Position numbers and translations under genes: made by a program. From Nereocystis luetkeana (lineage: Eukaryota; Sar; Phaeophyceae; Laminariales; Laminariaceae), in contig JARUPZ010000020.1 in the NCBI GenBank assembly GCA_031213475.1, positions 8,669,562 through 8,733,561 on the forward strand: a stretch of DNA of 64,000 nucleotides. The letters are read 5' to 3'. Of this stretch, positions 47,047-56,000 are shown one piece after another. Positions within the stretch are counted from its first letter, which is position 1. Each line of letters opens with the position of its first letter. A model generated the notes under the pieces. That model searched no databases and had not been told where the DNA came from. It was given only the letters and a program-made list of their open reading frames with translations.

Positions 47047-50000
47047 TTGTGTGTCTGTCTGCCTACATGTCCCCCTGTTTCTCTGTTTCTCGGTCTGTCT
47101 GCCTGTCTATCTCTTCCCCCTCGCGTTATAAAACCCTTGTCCATTCATGCAGATATCCCGGCAGCTACGAACGCTTCCTGGAGCTGAAAGAGGAGAGGAT
47201 GAACGCCGAGGGGGCCGCACGAGACAGCGCCCGAAACAAGATGCGCGGCGAGCTGGCGTGGATGAGGAAGCAGCCCAAGGCCCGCCAGGCCAAGAGCAAA
47301 GCGCGTCAGGAAAGGTTTTTCGAGCTCAAAGAGAAGGTAAGTCACGTGGACTCGCGTTATAAGCTCCGCGTACAGGATTTACCAATAAACCAACCCCCGG
47401 CGTCTATAAGATCATGCACGATAATGAATTCCCCCCCCCCGTGTGTTGTTGGAGGCAAATGTGCCGCCTTTTCTTCGTCGACCTGTCAGGCAACAAAGCT
47501 AAAAATCTTGATCAGGGTTGGTGCCGAGAGCCGTAATCCTATATCATGCACTCGGGAAGCATGTACCGTATACCGTGTGTCACTTAAGATGGCGCAATCC
47601 CTCGGACGAGGTTCCTAACCCGAGCGCACACACGCCAAGCAATGATTCGTTTTTCCAAAGCCACCATTTGGCTGGGTTCTGCCCCCCCCCCCCTATTTTA
47701 TATAGGTTGGGTTGGCGTCGGTTGGCAACGACACTGTAACACGTGCCGCTCACTACGTGAGCTAGACAACCAGGGCACCGTTTTTTTTTGTTTTTTTTGG
47801 CGGTCGCCCACAGCTGGTTGTCGAGTTAGATCATTTGTGCGAGGTAAATAAACTTTACCCCGCACAAGGGAGTTGATCGTATCACGTAGTGTTCAAGGTA
47901 AGGCACCCCAGAGGCAGTTACATAGTACTACCATTGCTGTCTGTGGAAGTGCCTACACCAGAAATTAAATTGACTCATTGAAGCTGTCATCCATATGCAA
48001 GTCCGCCTCACAAGCGGCTCTTAGTAGGATGCAGCTCATCCTTCATGCGACTCGCCGGACACCTCACGACGCTTCGCGCTTGGTGCAAGCAATGTCTGCC
48101 TGGTCGGGGAAAACCCGACATGCTCCGCCCCGGGCATTGTGGGGATGCGAGGGTTTATGGTTATACGACTACGCCCATGTGTGAGATCGAGTACATATCT
48201 CCTATCGAGTACACCCCCCCCCCCCACCCCCCGCCAGAGTCTCGAGAATTTCGGTTCAGAAGTCCGTTCCGGGGTGTATTACGTTGCGTAATACACGTCA
48301 CTTTTTGTTGTTGTTCGTTGAACGGGGACTCAAAAAAAGAGACTCCGAAGTGTTTTGGGGGTGTTTTGCAACACTAGCCGCGGGAGGTGGAGCCGCTCGT
48401 CACCGTTCTGTCCCACGCTCGTTTTTGAGAGGAATATGTGACTCGATGGTGCTATTGCGTTGCCGAGACCAAGGTCTAGCAAAGGCCCGCCCCCGCCCTC
48501 TCTTGATGTGTCAGCAGTACCACCACCCCCAAACTCCGCTCTACCGCCACCTTATTTGTCGTTTGTCTGTCTATCCTTTTGACTCGCTGTTGGAAAAGGC
48601 CGCGGCTCCGGCCGGCGCGGGCGACAAGGGACTAACTCTGGCGTCGAAGACATCGAGGCTGGGGAAGACCGTGGTGTACCTCAAGGGTGCGTGCGAAGAC
48701 GCTGATTGGCGCGCTGTATTCGGTTCGGCGTTGCTGATTGGCTCGAATTGATTTCAGCTCGGCGTTGTGATGGATTTGTGGTACGCTATCGGAGTGGTGG
48801 ATATGTACGGTGCGTAAATGGATGCGGTGCGACCTGAGCCAATGAGATTTAATCAACAGGTGTGGCAAACACGTTGAAGCGTGATATATGACATACGAAA
48901 ACAAAGGGGGGGGGCTGCGGAGAGATGCAGACAAATGACGGAGACGGAATGCGCGATAGTTTGCTCTCAAGTAGTGCGAGCTTTTGAGCAAGAATGTAGC
49001 ACGATCCTTAGGGGGGGGTTGTCGCTTCGTCGCTTGGTGCTCCACTGGGCGCCCTCGCCGCCCAGCCCCTGCGACCACACGCCCCAGAAATGCACGGAAA
49101 CCCCGATCAGATACAAAGTCGAGGCGTGACAACTCCAACCTTTTACTTCCACACCGCGTACACGTTCGAGTTGTACGTGAATTTATGTGCCGATGTTTCG
49201 CCACTGCCGCTGGTTTTTTTTTCTCCCGAGCTTAACAGAGCAGTGGCATCAGAAGCTCGGCGCGCGTCGGCGCCGGCTTCGCGGATAGAGGGAGGAGCCC
49301 CCCGGGACTCGTCCATAACGCCGCGAAAACCGAGAAAAATGGCACGCACACACTCGAAAACAGAAAAGACAGAGAAGGAAGCGCATGGTGTACGGTAGCA
49401 GTTCCGTTCTTGGTTGAGGGGAGATGGCCCCGTCTGTGCCCCCCCCCCCCCCCCCCCCCCCCGCCACCTCACCCCCACCCCACTCCCACCCCACTCTCCC
49501 ATCCCCACGGTATCCTCATGCCCGTTGCGCACCGTTCGCCCCGCTCGGCAGGCGCATCCCTAGAATTTTCCGCGAAAATTCTGGACAACTTCGCGTACGA
49601 GTTCGACAAGGGAGACCGCATCGGGATCGTGGGAGGCAACGGCGTGGGAAAGACTACATTTTTGAACGTGCTCATGGGGAACCAGCCTCTGGATAGCGGC
49701 GAGGTGAAGACGGGCGACACAGTGAGGTAGGTGATGAGAGGCGACGCGAGGGGCGGGGGGGGGGGGAAGGGGGGTTCGAAGCAGAATGTCCCCCCGAAAC
49801 GCTGTTGGCGGGCGACAACCCGATGTTTTGTACGTGTCCTTTGCTCGTCTGGCTTGTGTCACAGTACGCAGTGCCTTATACCACATAACACACTGGGTGA
49901 TCAGACAACACACCGTATAACACACTGGGTGATAAGATAACGCTACCGTATAACACACTGGGCGGTAAAATAACACACAGTATAACACGCGTGTGGTAAA

Positions 50001-53000
50001 ATAACACTACCGTATGACACGTGTGATAAGATACCACTACCGTTTCACACTAGGGTGATAAGATAACCCAACACCCTATCACACTGGGTGATAATATAAC
50101 ACACCCCCTCGAGCGAATTTCGCAGCTGGTTTTTCTCTCAACAACGGGGAAAGTGTAACCGCCGACCAAATACACGCGCCTACGGAAAGAAAGGTCTCGA
50201 TCGAGATATTTCCAACGCCACCGTTTTCGTCGTGTGTTGTGCCGCCCTCAAGGCATGTTTTCGGAGAAAACCGTCTATGAAATTCGTCCAAGGGAGTCTG
50301 TTGTCTTATCACCCGGTGTGATACCGTATGCTCGTGTAGTACCAGGTACCACACTGTCCCTAATTATAGTCACCATTTTGATTGAATATATGTATATAAA
50401 CGGTATTAATGATCGGGACAGAGTGGCATGTTTTACGTTTTATCTGCCCCGACATACGCTCGTTCTTCAACACGATGCATGCTCTGTATGTGTATGTGGA
50501 TTGCCCACGACGCATGCTCTATGTATGTACTCAGTATGTGGATTGCCCACGCGGGGCTACGATCGCGATTTCGATACACACTTGTACAAGTATAATAGGC
50601 CATCGCATCAGAAATAACGTAATGAAAACACGAAAAGGCTCACTTTTTAGGAGGCGCTTTAGGAAACTGAATGAATAAAAAATGGAGCTCAGCAGCGAGC
50701 GCTATACTCCATCCTGCGCTCAGGATTATCCAAGGATGATGTCACAAGAAGGTTCTAAGCCTTGCTCATGCTACGCAGGCGTTTCTTATTGGCGGGTTCA
50801 TACCGTAACCAATGGCATTCGGTCCTTTACGAACAAGTACAACATTACCAGGTATCTCGTAAACAAGCGTTAACTTTCATGGTTTCTCTCACTTTGTTGT
50901 CGCCTGTGCGCGGTTGGCTCGTGCCCAACCCCTCTCCAGGTACGGCTACTACGAGCAAGGGGGTCTGGCCGACATGCCGGATGAGGTCAGGGTTATGGAG
51001 CTCGTCGAAGACACGGTGAGCAAAGACCTCGTTTACTATTTTTGTCTCGCTTTTTGTTTTCGCAAAGCTGACCCGCGGCTGTTTATGGGAAAGATTCGGG
51101 GCGGAACCCTCAAACCGATGCTCGGCTTCGTGGGGTGGCTGTGAATGTGAGCATTATCCTTTACATCGAGGGGGGAGGGGAGGGGGGGGGGCGTGCTCGT
51201 TTGTTGTTGCCGTAATCCTTTGGCCGTTGACCACACTTCTCTTTCGAGACGGAGCACCGCTCCTGCTCCTATTATAGACACCTCCAACGTTTGGGCGCTC
51301 ATTACGTGCTTCCAAGCATTTGGTAGAATGCTTCTACCTGCTTTATCCCGTTCTTGTTTTGCGTTTTATTGCCACCGTCTATCTCCTAAAAGAGCGATTG
51401 TTTTTTCGGTAAAAAGCCAGTGTACTAAGTTTTTCCGTGTCATATTCATATTTACGTTGAGGGGGGGGGGGGTGAGCCGTCCAGTCAGCAACGTACCCTT
51501 TTGTCAGTGCACAGGGCGATTCTGTTTTTTCGCCTGTGACACTCCGATGTTTTGTTGCGCATCGGCACGCCCCCCCCCCCCCCGCGACGCCTCCATTTTT
51601 TGTTTTCATGAAACGAGAGCTCTTGCGGCAAGCAAGCAGGGAAAAAGTATCCTCGGCGTAAGGCTAACCCTGATAGTAACCGGTATATCTATATTTGCTT
51701 GCGACAAGCAAGCAGGAAAAAAGTATCCACAGCGTAAGGCTAACCCTGATGGAAACCGGTACAGCTATATTTACGATGGCACGGGCAGCCCCCGCTCGGT
51801 ACAGCAGCAGGGGCACTACCAAGCAAGCCACGAGTCCTCCAGAACCCTCTCCCCTTATTATTCTTTGTCAACCCCGCGAGGCACCCGTTTGCGTCGCCGA
51901 GACCTCGGCGCCCCTCGTCACCGAACCTCGGCCACACCTTCGTGTAGACCCCGCCACCCCCTCTCCTTCCTCCCCCCGTTCCTCCCCCCTCTCCGATGCG
52001 AGCAGTGCCTAATTGGTCGGTAAAAATCTGACGTGCTCCGTACCAGCATTTGTAGGGATGCAAGGGTCTATGGTTATATATGACACTACGACCAGGCTGA
52101 CATGAGTACACCCCCCCCTCCCTTTCCCCCTCCTCTATTGTCATACGCCTACGGTCATGCATGATATTGAGTACCCCCCCCCTCTCCCCCTTCCCGACCC
52201 CTCCCCATGCAAATGGCACGTTTTTTTTTTAAGAAAACGGTACGCACCTCTCGCCACGTCGATCTTGGCCGTCGAGTGCTCGCGCTCGCACCCTCTCGAC
52301 CCTATCGTTTCGATTTCGGTGCGCTGCTGTGCGAGCGAACAGACCGCTTCAATCTCATTGGTTTCCTCATCGATCCATGCGTTATTCCATGCATTCATCG
52401 GTTGATACTTCCCACATTCGTTCACCAATGCATCATTCCGTCCATTTATCCATCCATCCAAACTTCAATCGCTCCACTCCCTCTTCTCCCCGCCACGCGC
52501 GCGTCCCCCCCCCCCCCTGTCAGTGTGCCGCCGCAGAGGTGCTCGAGATAGACGTGGCACCGGTGGCTCCCCAGGTCCAGGCGAGGCGCCTGCTCAACCT
52601 CTTCCAGTTCCCGGCGGCGAGGTGGAACGACCGCGTAGGGCGGCTCAGCGGGGGGGAGAAGAGGCGGCTGCAGCTCCTCAAGGTGCTCGCGACCAGCCCC
52701 AACTTCCTCGTCCTGGACGAGCCCACGAACGACCTCGACATCCTGTCGCTCCAGATCCTGGAGGACTTCCTGCTGAACGACTACAAGGGCTGCCTCGTGA
52801 TCGTCTCCCACGACAGGTGAGCCGGGGTAGAGCGTGCGGCGGGCCGAGGCTAGGGTAGGGGGCTCCACGGCTCAGATTTTCGGCGCCTCAAGGCCACTTG
52901 CACGAGTGCCTGCCCTAGTCATCTGCTGTTTTACTCCGGTAGCACCCCGTCGTCGCTTTTAACTCGTACCTGGTAGAAAATTTGGGAGCAATGAGGTCTC

Positions 53001-56000
53001 TCTGCTGCGATCGGCCAGAGACTTCCACCCAGGGCTACTACCCTCGCGTTGATTGTCTGCCAATCTATCGCGGCGCCTCGTCGCAGATAGTACTGTGGTT
53101 ACCCCGGTTTCACAAATGCTACGAGTAAGTTGGTTCTAAAGACTGGTGGTTTCCATTGCGTGGTATCAATCAACCTCCGTAACATTCTCTGTTACGCTGC
53201 CTGCGCCAACAGCCTATGTTGCGTAATGTCCGTTTTTGAGTGACCTACACAGCCGCTCACGCGAATGGGCTAAACACAGTAGGGAACATGCACCTGCCGC
53301 CACCTACCGCAGCCTTGGTCGGCGGCGGATGCGGCGGTGGGTGTTGCCGCACCGGTGTTGCTTGCGCCGTTATCGTCGCCTGATTGTTGTTTTTTTAAGG
53401 TCGACGGCGCATAAAAACGACGGGCCACTCTTCTTTTTCGAGTTAAATTCTGAAGCGTCAGCCGAACGCTGCCACCCCGTCCCTGACTCCAATCTTAACA
53501 GAGCAAAAACAGCAATTTTATTTTGATTGGGTTGAGTTTGGTTGGGTGGGTCTTATACGTTCCACCAAGGCACACAGGTTGACGACAGTTACATAGTAGT
53601 AGATATCCTGCTGCGCAGGTTACTATGTAGCGATAGATCCTCCGGCGGATGGGTGAAAATAAAGGTTAACCCTTTCGAAACGGCCCGATGCGTGCACCCA
53701 TATCTGGCTCTAATCCAAAGGGATTTGTCCCCAGAACGGGAATGCGGTCCTAAAAGGGTCAAAAGCTCACCACGCTCAACACATCGAAAAAATGATGTGT
53801 GGTGTTTTATCTCAGCGCTTGTTACCATGGCAAAAAGGCAGCGCCCATAAGCCGCCGTGATCTCGGACGCGAGGGAGGTCTGCTGCAGCGCGTATACACC
53901 TCTGCCTGATGGCGCTTTTTTGTTTCACCCGCATACCCTCAGTCGTTTCTGTGCGATGACAGCACCCACTCGCACCGGAGCTACGCACAATGTTTTTGCC
54001 TTTCGATCCGGCAAATCCTTGGACGTCGTGTCCTGATACCTCGTAGTGTTTTTGTTTCAGATATAGCCTTGGTTAAGTATGTACGATAAGAGCGTTTTCA
54101 CTCACGCCGGAGCTGTACGTATACCTATTTTTTCTTCCAATCGGGCTAAACCTTGGGCGTCGTATCATAGTGTCATAATACATATAACCTCGCCTATGTT
54201 CACCTTATTAACAGCCTCCCGGCAACCCTACGTACCGGTCCTTCCCCCCCCCTCAATCTTCGAGGAAGTTGAGGTAAAACCCGAAAAGCTTACACCGCTG
54301 AAGAAATGGCATTTTGAGTTTTTCGGGGGGAAACAGAAAACTCTCAGGACGAACAGAAGAGCTTTCGGGAGAAATAGAAAAGAGGGCGGATGGCCGGGCA
54401 GCCACACCGCAGGCGCACCGCTTGAGCCGCGCCGCCACTTGCGAGCGCACAAGACTGGCCAGGGTAAACCCCAAAGCCATTCTCAGGCCGCTTATCGTTA
54501 CACTTTTCGCCCACTCACCCACCCACCCACCCACCCACCCCACCCGTCAAATCGTCTAAAACGCCGCCTCCCCTTTGCCCAGGGTGCAAACTCCCCCTTT
54601 ACTGAGGGGTCTAGTCTTGGCAGTAGGTCTTACCTCAAATTCGAGGTTTGGTGTGATTGGCCTAGCGGGTTAGGTTCTCTCTGGTTGGCTTGAGCTTTGG
54701 GTTAGGTCTGTTCGGCTCGTACTCACGTGTGTGTCTACCATTTTCCCGAATATAGTGGCAACACAATGGTTGACGCCCCGGACATCTCACGAGCTAGCTC
54801 ATCTATCGCGTATAGCTCACGCGTTCGAAACATGCCCAGATGAGCTGCTATTACTGTAGTACGAACGCACGTTCTATGCGTAGCTTAAGCCGGGACAAAC
54901 GTGTGCAGCTCATGCAAATAGCTCCTTGCACATAGCTCATTCAACGTGCGAAAGCCGCGTGGCGCCTACCCTTTGTTTTACCTCGTGCCCCGACGTGACG
55001 CGTTTTTTTTATCTGCGCGCAAGGTTTTTCGTGGACAAGGTCGCGAAGCATCTCTTTTTGTTCGAGGGCAACGGCGTGGTGCGTGATTTCCAGGGCACCT
55101 TCACCGAGTACCTGGACTATCGCCGAGACTTCATGAAACCGGGGGTGAGATTACGGGAAGTGGGATGGGGTGGGGTGAGGTGGGGTGCGTTGAGATGAGG
55201 TCAGGTGCGGTGGGGGGAGGTGGGGTGAACGGAGGTGCACTTTGCTTCGAAACGTGGCGGTTACCCGCAATCCAGTTTGAACACTCCCAAAGGAATGGGA
55301 GGCTGAGGTTTCGGTGGCTTTTCGAACCGATTCTGCTGCCTGTTGAAAGATGCTCACGTCTTGGACAAAACCGTCGATTCCTATTCGATCATATAGATAT
55401 TTCAGGGAAGACAGATTCATGATACGTTTGACCTACATATTATTGCCGGATGAGAGCCGAAGAACCTGCGTTGGACCTGTGCGATAAAGATCTCGCACAA
55501 CGTATCACAGCGGCAGGTTACGTTGTAGATGATCTATGTCATCTGTCCGACGTGTGATGCTTTTATAGAATGGTCCCAGCCGGCGATAGCTTAGACGATC
55601 GCGGCAGCGGGACCCCCCACACACTCACCACCCCCCAAGTGCAACGCACATGTGTACCCTCTCGAGCATCTCATGGGTTTTCCTAGTCCCGGCAGTTCTT
55701 CCAAGAACGCTGACCCTTCTCGGCGCTTCCATACCAGCTGTCCCCCCTGCTCAAGGTGAAACAGAAAGGGGATAGGATGAGCGGAACGTTTTTTTTATGC
55801 AACATATGGAAAACACGGAATGAGCGCCCCGACTATTGGAGGCGTCTCTGTCAGGAGTAGGAACGGTGCTGCGTCTCGAACGGGATCCGTGGTCAAAGGA
55901 CCTGCGACTCAAACAAGCCCCCCCTCTCCCCTACCTCAACGATACCACTTTTGTTTCGTCAAACAGACCGCGGGTGGGGGAACCTCGAAGACTACGGCGG

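Noticed and set aside
46575..47618. Open frame of 347 codons on the plus strand
   Set aside because: It is mostly the (GTCT)n microsatellite (Cys-Leu-Ser-Val repeats), and its end overlaps the true exon 7, whose frame it happens to share.
49865..50105. CRISPR-like regular repeats
   Set aside because: Units are contiguous and degenerate without unique spacers, in a eukaryotic intron; it is a minisatellite.
51193..52023. Open frame of 276 codons on the plus strand
   Set aside because: It runs through a family E repeat, a poly-G run and the 74-bp tandem duplication. No protein pattern, and it sits in ABC-F intron 10.
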